Positions 17,570 through 25,955 of a DNA stretch of 64,000 bases are shown here, piece after piece. Position 1 is the first letter of the stretch. Every line of letters begins with the position of its first letter. The notes beneath the pieces were generated by a model, which ran no database searches, was not told where the DNA came from, and was given only the letters and a program-made list of their open reading frames with translations. The position numbers were made by a program, and so were the translations under genes. The stretch comes from Tabrizicola sp. (GTDB taxonomy: Bacteria > Pseudomonadota > Alphaproteobacteria > Rhodobacterales > Rhodobacteraceae), in contig NZ_JAUXZE010000073.1 of NCBI RefSeq assembly GCF_030694085.1, forward strand, positions 1 through 64,000, in the 5' to 3' direction.

Positions 17570-17968
17570 ATGACCAACCCCTATCAAAACACCGCAACCG
17601 CACGACTCATCGCCGAACGTATCCGCGACCTTTCCCACAAAAAGACCCAGGCCGAAATCGCCAGCGAGGCGGGCTTCCCGAACGCGAACATGATGACCTT
17701 CCTGAAGAACGGGCGGAACAAGGTGCCGATCGACCGCGTGCCCTCACTCGCGAAGGCGCTGGAAGTCGATCCGGCGTATCTCATGCGTCTTGCACTTGAC
17801 CAAGCGGTGGGCGCGACGGCGGCGAAGGCGATCACCGACATCTTTGGCACGCCCGCCACCGAGAATGAGTGCGGATGGCTAAACGAACTTCGCGATGCGT
17901 CGGAAAACAGCGATCCACGGATCACCGCGCGATCACGTGCAACACTTCGGGGTATCTTCGGTAAATGA
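17570..17968 (+). CDS. XRE-family helix-turn-helix regulator
   Basis: A 132-residue protein. N-terminal Cro/C1-type HTH (KKTQAEIASEAGFPNANMM followed by TFLKNGRNKVPIDRVPSLAKAL) fits the five-helix fold; residues ~70-130 are a variable acidic tail. GTG 17546 and ATG 17558 are possible earlier starts, but they fall inside the palindrome at 17540-17563, so ATG 17570 is more likely. Its stop overlaps the ATG of the next small gene. The pair looks like a regulatory module of a mobile element, near an AlpA-type gene and a tRNA. Confidence 0.8.
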   Translation: MTNPYQNTATARLIAERIRDLSHKKTQAEIASEAGFPNANMMTFLKNGRNKVPIDRVPSLAKALEVDPAYLMRLALDQAVGATAAKAITDIFGTPATENECGWLNELRDASENSDPRITARSRATLRGIFGK

Positions 17969-18147
17969 GTGCGGAGGAGGACAAAACGGTCTTCACGTTG
18001 CCCACCGCCCCGGCGGGACAGTGGGACCACCTAACGAGGAACGAGCAGACTTGGATCGAGTTCATCCGCGTGATCTCCTGCGGCGGTGACCCTCGCCTCA
18101 CCCCGAACCATGTTCGCGCGCTGCGCGAACTCTTGGACACGGGATGA
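17965..18147 (+). CDS. Small protein of unknown function, coupled to XRE regulator
   Basis: A 60-residue, mildly acidic protein starting with an ATG that overlaps the XRE stop codon (ATGA). The sequence (AEEDKTVFTLPTAPAGQWDH, then EQTWIEFIRVISCGGDPRLTP) belongs to no family I recognise. The ending NHVRALRELLDTG looks helical. Coupled translation suggests it works with the XRE protein, perhaps as a partner or antagonist. Confidence 0.6.
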   Translation: MSAEEDKTVFTLPTAPAGQWDHLTRNEQTWIEFIRVISCGGDPRLTPNHVRALRELLDTG

Positions 18148-18218
18148 GGCGTCGGATGTGGATAGTCAGCCGTTCCCCTTTTCGCTACGGCGACCCACAG
18201 TCGGACAGGTGAAATTGG

Positions 18219-18440
18219 TCAGGCTGCGAACATGCCTTCAGCAAGGCAGGCCTTCAACTGGCCCTCGTGCGCGATCAGATCCGAAAGCCGCCAGCGGGTG
18301 CAGTTAGGGCCGATGGCGAAAGCTTTCGGGAAATCACCCTGGCGCTTCCAGCGCCAGATACTGTCGGTGGAAACGCCGTAACGTTGGGCGACCTGATCGA
18401 CCGAGAGGTAGAGGCTGTCTTGGTTGGCAATAGTGTTCAT
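18219..18440 (-). CDS. AlpA-like excisionase/HTH regulator
   Basis: A 73-residue MerR-like winged-HTH protein: LSVDQVAQRYGVSTDSIWRW, KRQGDFPKAFAIGPNCTRWR, LSDLIAHE. This is the AlpA/excisionase (Phage_AlpA) layout, usually encoded by prophages and integrative elements. The frame extends upstream to a GTG at 18488, but AGAAG lies 7 nt before the ATG at 18440; ATG 18455 is an alternative. It lies 220 bp from tRNA-Ser, a common integration site, but no integrase is found in the window. Confidence 0.75.
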   Translation of the reverse strand: MNTIANQDSLYLSVDQVAQRYGVSTDSIWRWKRQGDFPKAFAIGPNCTRWRLSDLIAHEGQLKACLAEGMFAA

Positions 18441-18661
18441 GGTTGTGCTTCTCATGCTGATGTGGCGCGCGACCATCGCGTCCGTCACTGCCTTTACGCA
18501 CGAGATCAGAATCTGTCGCTTGGCATTTTCAGAAAATCAGGCGTCACTGTCATCATCATTATCGACCAGATTTCCAGCGCTCTGAGGAAGTTGGTTTCTA
18601 TGTTGGTCTTGATCCGAAGGCGAAAATTATGGCAATAAAATCAGCTAGATATGAGACGATA

Positions 18662-18751
18662 TGGCGGACAGTGAGGGATTCGAACCCTCGAGACGGTTCC
18701 CCGCCTACACACTTTCCAGGCGTGCGCCTTCGACCACTCGGCCAACTGTCC
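18662..18751 (-). tRNA. tRNA-Ser (GGA)
   Basis: A 90-nt class II tRNA read on the minus strand. The acceptor stem GGACAGT pairs with ACTGTCC, the discriminator is G, and an encoded CCA lies at 18662-18664. A D-arm, a long variable arm (typical of Ser/Leu/Sec) and a T-arm with GGTTCGAATCC are visible. The anticodon GGA is complementary to 18715-18717. It decodes UCC/UCU. Confidence 0.95.
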
Positions 18752-18832
18752 GTCGGAGGGCTGATACCCCGGCTTAAGTGGCCTGTTCAAGGGGATATCT
18801 TGCCGTGCCTCGAAAAACCGGATGGATCGGGC

Positions 18833-19546
18833 TCAGGCCAGAGTGATCGTCACCCGGCGGTTCTGGCGCCCCTTGTTCTCGATCTTGCCGATTTCGATCC
18901 GACCGATCTCGGAGGTTCGACGGACATGGGTGCCGCCACAGGGTTGCAGATCCACCAGAGTGTCGCCGTCCGTAATCCGAACCAGCCGCACCCGGCCCTG
19001 CCCCATTGGTGGACGGACGGACATGGTCTTGACGAGGCCCGGATTTGCCAGCAGTTCTGCGTCGGTGATCCATTCGTCACTGACGATCAGGTCGCGGGCG
19101 ATCAGGCTGTTCAGCGCCTCTTCCAGCGCAGCCGCATCGCCAGGCGGTTCAGGCATGTCGAAGTCGAGCCGCCCCTTGTCAGCGCCAATCTGGCCGCCCG
19201 TCACCGGCAGAGGGATCACCACAGACAAGAGATGCAGCGCCGTATGGATGCGCATGTGGCGGTGACGACGGGTCCAGTCAATCAGCTGGCGGGCCGCAGC
19301 ACCCACGGGAGGCATTGCCACCGGCTCGGCCGGGACCAGCGCGATACCGGCGTCGACCTTCAGGGCCGTGGCGATCGGCACCCGCGCAGCCCCCCAGTCA
19401 AGTAGGCCACTGTCGCCCGGCTGTCCCCCGCCCGTGGCATAGAAGATCGACCGGTCTACCACGATCCCGCCTTCGGGTGTGTGGCCGATGACGCAGCAAT
19501 CAGCGGCGGTCTGGTAGGCATCGTCACGAAAGAGCAGCTCGGTCAC
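18833..19546 (-). CDS. alaX: Alanyl-tRNA editing protein (AlaX type)
   Basis: A 237-residue stand-alone AlaRS editing domain that hydrolyses Ser-tRNA(Ala) (or Gly-tRNA(Ala)). Metal ligands are visible: HTALH (in MRIHTALHLLS) and C-x3-H in LQPCGGTHV. The N-terminal beta-barrel part (FYATGGGQPGDSGLL) matches the family. It ends 80 bp from tRNA-Ser. Its ATG overlaps the stop of the upstream MscS-like gene (4 nt), so it is probably the last gene of a cysK-mscS-alaX operon. Confidence 0.9.
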   Translation of the reverse strand: MTELLFRDDAYQTAADCCVIGHTPEGGIVVDRSIFYATGGGQPGDSGLLDWGAARVPIATALKVDAGIALVPAEPVAMPPVGAAARQLIDWTRRHRHMRIHTALHLLSVVIPLPVTGGQIGADKGRLDFDMPEPPGDAAALEEALNSLIARDLIVSDEWITDAELLANPGLVKTMSVRPPMGQGRVRLVRITDGDTLVDLQPCGGTHVRRTSEIGRIEIGKIENKGRQNRRVTITLA

Positions 19547-21978
19547 CGTTCGGCCCCTTTCACATCGACCGCAGGCGCCTGCGGCTTGGGTTTCCTGGTA
19601 TTCAGCAGATCCCGCTCCTGTGCTACCAGCTCGGACAGCGCCAGCACCGCGTCAGCCGCCTTCATCGGGTCGGGCGGCGCCGGGGGTGCCGGAGGCGGGA
19701 CGATGTGGATGCCCTCTTCGGCCAGCCGTTGCAGCAGACGGTGATTGATGTCGCTGCGCACCTGCACGCCGAAGTTCACGTCGCGCAGGATCACCCGCAT
19801 CTCGAAGGTCAGCTGGGTGGCGGTATAGCCGGTGAAGACGATGACCGGCGGCGGATTCAGAATGGCAAGCGGCTGCTCCTCTGCGATCTCGCGCAGAAGC
19901 TTCTCGACTTTCCGCGTATCCGATCCCAGCGCCACCGCCACCGGCACGATGATCCGGCCAGAGAGGTTGAAGCGGGTCCAGTTGGTCACGCGGCCGGTGA
20001 TCAGGTCGGCGTTCGGGACGATGACATCGTTGCGGTCGAAAGTCTCGATCCTGGTCGAGCGAACGCTGATCGACCGGACCTTGCCTTGCACTGTGCCGAC
20101 CTCGATCCAGTCGCCCTCGCTAACCGGGCGTTCGACCAGAAGAATGATCCCCGAGATGAAGTTCGAGACGATATTCTGCAGGCCGAAACCGATACCGACC
20201 GAAAGGGCACCGGCGACAATCGCCAGGCCGGACAGGTCCAGCCCGGCCGCGTTGATGGCGATCAGCGCGGCGAGAAAGACGCCGACATACCCGACTCCCG
20301 CGACAAGGGCGGTCTGCCCGCCCGGTTCCATCTTCGTCTTTGGCAGGATCGTGGTGCGCAGCGCCCCCTGGAACAGTCGCGTCAGCATGTAGCCGATCAC
20401 GAAAACCGCCGCGAAGATCATGAAATTCGACGGCGAGATCGTGGTGCCGCCGATGCGGAAGCCTTCGGTGAACCGGTTCCATATCTCGGTCAGGTCAGAG
20501 AACCGCGCGCCCCAGATCAGCGCCAGTACCGGCAGCGCGGCAATCGCAAGAAAGAAGCCCGCCAGGACCGGAACCAGGGCGTCCTGGGCAGTCTCCTCGG
20601 ACCGGGTGATCAGCGCCCAGGCATCTCCGATCAGGCGTTGAAGGATGAACAGGAAGGCCACCAGCGCGAAAGACATCATCGCAGGATAGATCACCGCCTC
20701 GGCAGCCTGGACATAGCCCAAGGCGGCCAGAACCGGCCCGAGTATGCCCAGCACCGTCAGCGCGCGCGCCAGAAGCTGGATCAGCCGCAGCGAATAGCTG
20801 GAGGACCGGTCCTCGGCCTCGCGCGTTCTGCGGAGTGTTCGGCCCAGACGTAGCAGCACAAGTCCACCAGTCAGCAGGATCGGGAAGGACATGACCGAGG
20901 TCGTTGCGTCGGAGTAGGCCTGCGCATCCATCGCCGCGCTGCGCAGCATGTCGGCGGCGATCACCAGGCCCATCATCACCGACAGGAAGCGTCCCTCGGC
21001 CCGGCGCTCCGGCGACAGGGGCAGTACCGCTCCATCGCCCTGGATACGTGGGAATGCGCGCGCTCCAAGCCACGCGGCTGCAAAGGCGACGAAACCCGCA
21101 GTTGGCAATGTCACCGCGATCTGGCTTCCAACATCGCCCAGCATGCCACTGGCGATCAGCGCCCAGGACAGCAGGACGACCCCGATCGTTGGCAAGACAA
21201 TGCCGCCCATCGAGGCAATCAGCGCCCAGAAGTGCCGCCCCCGGACCGAAGCGCCTTCCTGCAAACGTTCGGCAAAACGCTCGATCCAGCGGCGGACATA
21301 GATCACCAGGGCCAGAGCCACGATGACCAGGCTGACGATCAGCGGCAGGTTGTCGAACAGCTCTTCCCGCGCCTTTGGGTCATCCCACGCCTCGATGGCC
21401 TCGTCCCAGAGGCGTTGCACCGTGTCGGCGAAACCGATGGCGGCCTCGGGCCAGTTGCCGGGGTTCAACGGTGAGGGCCAGAGCTGCAGAAGCTGGTCGG
21501 CCTGACGTTCGCGCAAGGTGCGGTCGATCTCGTCGATCAATCCGTCGGCGCGGCGATAGGCCTCTTCGGCGGCGATGCCGGGGGCCTGGAGCTTGACCAG
21601 TTGGCTCGCCAGTTCCTGTCGGCGGACCGATATCTCGTCGGCCTCGGTCGCTCCGTCCGCAGGCGGAAGCCCCAGCGCGTCGATCTGCTGACGCACTGTC
21701 GCTATACGTGCGGAGTTGGCACTTTGCGCGTTCAGAAGGGCTGCGCGCCACTTCGCCAGCTGCGCCCGGATTTCCTCCATCCGCTCGGACGAGGTGTAGC
21801 GGTTGCCAATCTCGGCCTCGGCCCGCTGGGCCATCCGCTCCCACAGCGCATAGTCAAGTTCGCCCCCGTCCGCGACCGGTTCCACGGCCGGGACCGGCGT
21901 CCCTGTCTGGTCCTGGGCCAACCCTGGCGCAGCCGCCAGCGCAAGGGCCAGGCCCAGCCAGAGAAGCAGCCGCCTCAT
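19543..21978 (-). CDS. Large MscS-family mechanosensitive channel (DUF3772 type)
   Basis: An 811-residue inner-membrane channel. It has a signal peptide (LLLWLGLALALAAAPGLAQ), a long periplasmic N-terminal helical region (residues ~30-260, with DUF3772-like sequence around LPPADGATEADEISV), and about ten hydrophobic segments. The conserved MscS pore and beta domain follow (ALSVGIGFGLQNIVSNFISG, EGDWIEVGTVQGKVRSISV, RSTRIETFDRNDVIVPNA). It opens under hypo-osmotic stress. The longer frame to 22194 is rejected because a signal peptide starts at 21978, where the ATG overlaps the cysK stop. The tail (IVPPPAPPAPPDP) is proline-rich. Confidence 0.9.
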   Translation of the reverse strand: MRRLLLWLGLALALAAAPGLAQDQTGTPVPAVEPVADGGELDYALWERMAQRAEAEIGNRYTSSERMEEIRAQLAKWRAALLNAQSANSARIATVRQQIDALGLPPADGATEADEISVRRQELASQLVKLQAPGIAAEEAYRRADGLIDEIDRTLRERQADQLLQLWPSPLNPGNWPEAAIGFADTVQRLWDEAIEAWDDPKAREELFDNLPLIVSLVIVALALVIYVRRWIERFAERLQEGASVRGRHFWALIASMGGIVLPTIGVVLLSWALIASGMLGDVGSQIAVTLPTAGFVAFAAAWLGARAFPRIQGDGAVLPLSPERRAEGRFLSVMMGLVIAADMLRSAAMDAQAYSDATTSVMSFPILLTGGLVLLRLGRTLRRTREAEDRSSSYSLRLIQLLARALTVLGILGPVLAALGYVQAAEAVIYPAMMSFALVAFLFILQRLIGDAWALITRSEETAQDALVPVLAGFFLAIAALPVLALIWGARFSDLTEIWNRFTEGFRIGGTTISPSNFMIFAAVFVIGYMLTRLFQGALRTTILPKTKMEPGGQTALVAGVGYVGVFLAALIAINAAGLDLSGLAIVAGALSVGIGFGLQNIVSNFISGIILLVERPVSEGDWIEVGTVQGKVRSISVRSTRIETFDRNDVIVPNADLITGRVTNWTRFNLSGRIIVPVAVALGSDTRKVEKLLREIAEEQPLAILNPPPVIVFTGYTATQLTFEMRVILRDVNFGVQVRSDINHRLLQRLAEEGIHIVPPPAPPAPPDPMKAADAVLALSELVAQERDLLNTRKPKPQAPAVDVKGAER

Positions 21979-23009
21979 GCGTCTTCGTAGACCGGCGGGA
22001 TCGGACGGGCGGGACGGTCCAGCCAATCGGGGACCGGCAAGCCCTTCTCGCGCAGGAAGGTCGGGTTGTAGATCTTGGACTGGTAGCGGCTGCCGTAGTC
22101 GCACAGGATCGTGACGATGGTCTTGCCAGGCCCCATGTCCTTGGCCATCCGCATTGCGCCCGCGATGTTGATGCCGGTCGAGCCGCCCATGCAAAGACCT
22201 TCGTCAGTCAGAAGATCGAAGATGATTGGCAGCGCCTCGGCGTCCGGGATGCGGTAACTGAAATCGGGGGTGAAGCCTTCCAGATTCGCCGTGATCCGCC
22301 CCTGCCCGATCCCTTCGGTGATCGAGGTGCCGGGGCTTTCCAGCTTGCCGGTGGTGTAGAACGAATGGAGCGCCGCGCCTTCGGGGTCGGCCAGACCGAT
22401 CTTGACGCCCTTCGACTGCAAGGCCTCGGCCACACCGGCCAGCGTGCCGCCCGACCCAACCGCGCAGATGAAGCCGTCGACCTTGCCGCCAGTCTGCTCC
22501 CAGATCTCGGGCCCGGTGGTTTCGATGTGGGCCTGACGGTTCGCCACGTTGTCGAACTGGTTTGCCCAGATCGCGCCGTTGGGTTCGGTCTTGGCCAACG
22601 CCTCGGCCAGACGGCCCGAATAGCGGACATAGTTGTTCGGATTGCGGTAGGGTGCCGCCGGGACCTGCACCAGTTCGGCCCCTGCCAGCCGCAGCATGTC
22701 CTTCTTCTCCTGAGATTGTGTCTCGGGAATGACGATCACCGTGCGGAAGCCCATCGAGGCACCGACCAGCGCAAGGCCAATCCCTGTGTTGCCCGCCGTC
22801 CCCTCTACGATGGTGCCGCCCGGTTTCAGAAGACCCTTCGCCACCGCATCCTTGATGATGTACAGCGCCGCCCGGTCCTTGACCGACTGGCCGGGGTTCA
22901 TGAATTCAGCCTTGCCGAGAATGGTGCAACCGGTCAGTTCCGAAGCCTTCTTCAGCTTCAAGAGCGGCGTGTTCCCGATCGTGTGGGCCAGATCCTGATG
23001 AATGCGCAT
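21975..23009 (-). CDS. cysK: Cysteine synthase A (O-acetylserine sulfhydrylase)
   Basis: A 344-residue PLP enzyme making cysteine from O-acetylserine and sulfide. The PLP lysine is in NPGQSVKDRAALYII, the phosphate-binding loop in GTAGNTGIGLALVG, and the Gly-rich C-terminal loop in CAVGSGGTLAGVAE. It is about 20-30 residues longer at the C-terminus (TFLREKGLPVPDWL and onward) than E. coli CysK, an extension I have seen in alphaproteobacterial forms. The stop overlaps the mscS start (ATGA), so sulfur assimilation and the channel are cotranscribed. The start is set by the ATG at 23009 with AAGGA nearby. Confidence 0.92.
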   Translation of the reverse strand: MRIHQDLAHTIGNTPLLKLKKASELTGCTILGKAEFMNPGQSVKDRAALYIIKDAVAKGLLKPGGTIVEGTAGNTGIGLALVGASMGFRTVIVIPETQSQEKKDMLRLAGAELVQVPAAPYRNPNNYVRYSGRLAEALAKTEPNGAIWANQFDNVANRQAHIETTGPEIWEQTGGKVDGFICAVGSGGTLAGVAEALQSKGVKIGLADPEGAALHSFYTTGKLESPGTSITEGIGQGRITANLEGFTPDFSYRIPDAEALPIIFDLLTDEGLCMGGSTGINIAGAMRMAKDMGPGKTIVTILCDYGSRYQSKIYNPTFLREKGLPVPDWLDRPARPIPPVYEDA

Positions 23010-23250
23010 GGGCAGGTCCTTCCTTGGTCCCTGATGGTGTATTGGGGTCGGGGGGCAAACTCAAGGCGTGAGGGAAGCCGCCGGCAGCCGCGTGCAGCCA
23101 CTTGTTGACAGACACTTCTCTCCGTCCGAAGCTCCTCCTGTCATCTCTGGAAAGATCCCGGCCACCGCCAGTCCCCCTTCGACCATTTGCAGCGCGTCTG
23201 CACGGCCTTCGGGCCGAACCTCGCAGAATGGTCAAACGAAGGAGATTACC

Positions 23251-23571
23251 ATGATCGATGACGATGACATCCCCGCCGAAGGCGTCTTCACGGACCAACG
23301 GATCTGGGGCCTCCCCGCGAAGCTCTGGTGGCAACAAGAGGTGATGCGCGCCTTCCCGAAGGTTGAGGACCGGCTGAAAGTGCTTGAACCGCTGGAGGCC
23401 GCGATGATCAGATACGGGACAACGACGCTTCTCTACCATCTCGAAGAGGTTGCAGGGCACTACGTGACCTTCGATTCCGCGGAGGATGAAGAGTTCATCT
23501 ACGTCAATGTCAGCCTCGGCGGGCCGATCCTCATCGACTTGCCCGAGGAGCTTCTGCGCGAGCTGAACTAG
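23251..23571 (+). CDS. Conserved small protein of unknown function
   Basis: A 106-residue acidic protein starting MIDDDDIPAEGVFTDQ after GAAGGAGATTACC, which fixes the ATG at 23251 rather than the longer frame. It is rich in Trp and charged residues (IWGLPAKLWWQQEVMRAF, EEFIYVNVSLGG). No membrane segment, signal or known motif is visible. It is divergent from cysK and convergent with the GlxA gene. The function is unknown and I do not propose one. Confidence 0.7.
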   Translation: MIDDDDIPAEGVFTDQRIWGLPAKLWWQQEVMRAFPKVEDRLKVLEPLEAAMIRYGTTTLLYHLEEVAGHYVTFDSAEDEEFIYVNVSLGGPILIDLPEELLRELN

Positions 23572-23583
23572 GCCATCACTACC

Positions 23584-23606
23584 GGGTGGGGCCATCGGCC
23601 CTACCC
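23584..23606. terminator. Hairpin between convergent genes
   Basis: 10-bp arms GGGTGGGGCC / GGCCCTACCC with one mismatch and a 3-nt loop, between the small protein gene and the GlxA regulator. There is no long T-tract. Confidence 0.6.
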
Positions 23607-23608
23607 TC

Positions 23609-24625
23609 CTATCTCAGGCTGGACGGGCTGACCTTGAAGCGGTTCTTGTATGCCTTCGAGAAGCTGGACCGCGAATTGAAGCCGGTCGCGATGGCAATTT
23701 CCAGGATCGACAGCGTCGTCTCGCTTAGAAGGTTGCGGGCTTCCTGCAGGCGCAGGCCAAGGTAATAGCCCTTGGGCGTTTCCTGCATCACCGTCTTGAA
23801 GATGCGCTCCAGATGGCGCGGCGTCCGACCGAAGATCGCGGCCAGCTCTTCCTGGGTCAGCGGCGCGGAGATGTTCTCCTTCATCGCGGCGATCACCTTG
23901 GCAACTCCGGGGTGCCGGGTCAGCATCGCCTTCGGATAGATCGCCTTTTGCACGACGTCCGCCTCGCGATGACGCCCGTGCAGGCACATCTCGGCGACCG
24001 CGTCGGCAAGCTTCTTCCCGTGATCTTCCGCGATCAGGGCCAGCATCATGTCCACGCCGGCTTCGCCCCCTGCGCAGGAAAAGTGCTTCTTGCCGATGAC
24101 GTAAAGCTGTTGCAGCGGCTCGACATCGAAAAGTTCGCGGAAGGCGGGGCGGTTCTCCCAATGCACGGCAGGGCAGTCTTCGCCCAAAAGACCCGCCCGC
24201 GCCAGCGTATAGGCCCCGGTACAGATCGCGCCGATCCCCCCACCCTGCCGGACATGAGCACGCAGCCAGCTCAGCACGCTGCGGTCGGCCGCCTGCGCAT
24301 CGGTGCCGGAACAGACGATCACCGTCGTCTCGCGCCGCAAGGGCATCAGGCCGTGATCCACCTCGATCCGCACCCCAGCCGAGCTTTCCACCGGCGCGCC
24401 ATCCATGCTGAAGAGGCTCCAGCCGTACAGAGGCTGCTGGGTCAGCTGGTTGGCGATGCGCAAGGGTTCGATGGCCGAGGAGAAGGCCAGAAGCGTGAAT
24501 TGCGGCAGGGCAAGGAAGGCGAACTCGCGCGTTTTGACCGTGCCGGACACCGGTACATAGGCCACCCCGCGCGGGATGACCGCTCGTGCCTCATGGAAGC
24601 GGCGTCCATCGACGTAAAGTGTCAT
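23609..24625 (-). CDS. GlxA-family regulator (DJ-1/PfpI plus AraC), possibly of quaternary-amine or creatinine catabolism
   Basis: A 338-residue regulator. The N-terminal PfpI/DJ-1 domain carries FAFLALPQFTLLAFSSAIEP and GAICTGAYTLARAGLLG; the C-terminal AraC HTH pair carries TQEELAAIFGRTPRHLERIF and ILEIAIATGFNSRSSFSKAY. Overall length and layout resemble GbdR-type regulators of glycine-betaine and carnitine catabolism. It lies upstream of a Pot-type importer and the creatininase/creatinase genes on the same side, so it may sense a creatinine-derived amine. That link is proximity only. The ATG at 24625 is followed directly by family sequence. Confidence 0.85.
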   Translation of the reverse strand: MTLYVDGRRFHEARAVIPRGVAYVPVSGTVKTREFAFLALPQFTLLAFSSAIEPLRIANQLTQQPLYGWSLFSMDGAPVESSAGVRIEVDHGLMPLRRETTVIVCSGTDAQAADRSVLSWLRAHVRQGGGIGAICTGAYTLARAGLLGEDCPAVHWENRPAFRELFDVEPLQQLYVIGKKHFSCAGGEAGVDMMLALIAEDHGKKLADAVAEMCLHGRHREADVVQKAIYPKAMLTRHPGVAKVIAAMKENISAPLTQEELAAIFGRTPRHLERIFKTVMQETPKGYYLGLRLQEARNLLSETTLSILEIAIATGFNSRSSFSKAYKNRFKVSPSSLR

Positions 24626-24869
24626 GGTGCGTTCCTTCTGGATAGCCAGTGGTCAGTCATCTACTGGAACCCTGCGCTGCTGCGTCAAGATTGCCACTAT
24701 CCGCTTCGCAACCCGCGACATTGCATTTCGGCATAGCGGCACCTGGTTCAACTGCTGCGACGACAGGCCACCACCCTGAAGGAGTACAAGGCGCATGGTG
24801 CAGTGCTCAGTGGCAAGATCGACGGCGACCGGCCCGAGACGGGCGCTTGGAAACGGATAGACCCCGGGA

Positions 24870-25952
24870 TCAGGCTTCGGCGACAAGGTGGCCATCCTGC
24901 GGGTTCCACCAGGCATAAAGGCTTTGGCCGATGTCCGTGGGCAGATCGGCGATCTCGTCATGCCCTTTCTGGACGCGGATTTCCTGGCCCTGCGCAGTTT
25001 CCAGATACAGCGTCGCGGTTGCGCCGACGAATTCCTCGCCGATGACCCGGACCGGGACGACGTTGACCGCGCCCGCAGGTTTTTCCACGCTAAGATGGGT
25101 CTTGGTGTCCAGAACGGTCAGGGTGGCGGCCTCGCCCACCGCAGCAACTTGCCCGTACAGCACGAACTGTCCCGTCGGCGTCTCCAGAACCTGGCCCTGC
25201 CCGCCCGCGCGGACCTTGCCACTGAACAGGTTCGACGACCCCAGGAAATCGGCCACAAAGCGCGTGCGCGGAGTGCGGTAGATTTCCTGTGGCGTGCCGA
25301 TCTGCTCGATCACGCCCCGGCTCATGATGACGACCCGGTCGGCCATCGAGAAGGCTTCAGACTGGCTGTGGGTGACATAGACGAAGGTGATCCCTGTCTC
25401 GCGCTGGAGGTTCTTCAGGACCGACTGCATCCGCACCTTCAGCGCGGCGTCCAGTGCCGACAGCGGTTCGTCCAGCAGCAGGATTTCGGGTTCCACCACC
25501 AGCGACCGGGCCAGTGCCACGCGCTGCCGCTGGCCGCCGGAAAGCTGGCTGATGTTGCGCTCGGCGAATTCTGTGATCTGCATCCGGTCAAGCCATTGCT
25601 CGGCGCGCTTGCGACGTTCCGCCTTTCCCACCCCGCGCATCTTCAGCGCGAATTCCACGTTTTCGCGGACGTTGAGGAACGGAAACAACGCCAGGCTTTG
25701 CCAGACCATCGGGGTGTCCCGGCTCCAGGTCGGCAGGTCGTTGATCGGCTTGCCCGACAGGCGGATCACCCCTTCCGTCGGAGCCTCAAGCCCGGCAAGC
25801 ATCCGCAGCGTCGTGGTCTTGCCGCAGCCCGAAGACCCCATGATCGCCAGGAACTCGCCCTTCTTGATCTCGAAATCCAGCTTCTGCACGGCCACGAACG
25901 AGCCGAAGGTTTTCACCACACCTTCAAATGAAACGAGTGTGTCGCGGCTCAT
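24870..25952 (-). CDS. ABC transporter ATPase, PotA type
   Basis: A 360-residue ATPase of the spermidine/putrescine (PotA) group. Walker A GSSGCGKTTTLRM, signature LSGGQRQRVALARS and Walker B ILLLDEPLSALD are complete; the C-terminal ~100 residues form a TOBE domain (ADFLGSSNLFSGKVRAG). It powers import of a cationic amine. It is the last gene of a four-gene operon (binding protein, permease B, permease C, ATPase), 3 nt after the second permease. With creatininase and creatinase nearby, creatinine or creatine is the likely cargo. Confidence 0.9.
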   Translation of the reverse strand: MSRDTLVSFEGVVKTFGSFVAVQKLDFEIKKGEFLAIMGSSGCGKTTTLRMLAGLEAPTEGVIRLSGKPINDLPTWSRDTPMVWQSLALFPFLNVRENVEFALKMRGVGKAERRKRAEQWLDRMQITEFAERNISQLSGGQRQRVALARSLVVEPEILLLDEPLSALDAALKVRMQSVLKNLQRETGITFVYVTHSQSEAFSMADRVVIMSRGVIEQIGTPQEIYRTPRTRFVADFLGSSNLFSGKVRAGGQGQVLETPTGQFVLYGQVAAVGEAATLTVLDTKTHLSVEKPAGAVNVVPVRVIGEEFVGATATLYLETAQGQEIRVQKGHDEIADLPTDIGQSLYAWWNPQDGHLVAEA

Positions 25953-25955
25953 GGC

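Noticed and set aside
17186..17638. Minus-strand frame spanning the GlxA-XRE gap
   Set aside because: Overlaps two supported genes on the other strand and shows no domain or ribosome site.
18489..18661. Possible att site or integrase remnant beside tRNA-Ser
   Set aside because: No second copy of the tRNA end was seen in the window and no integrase-like sequence could be recognised.
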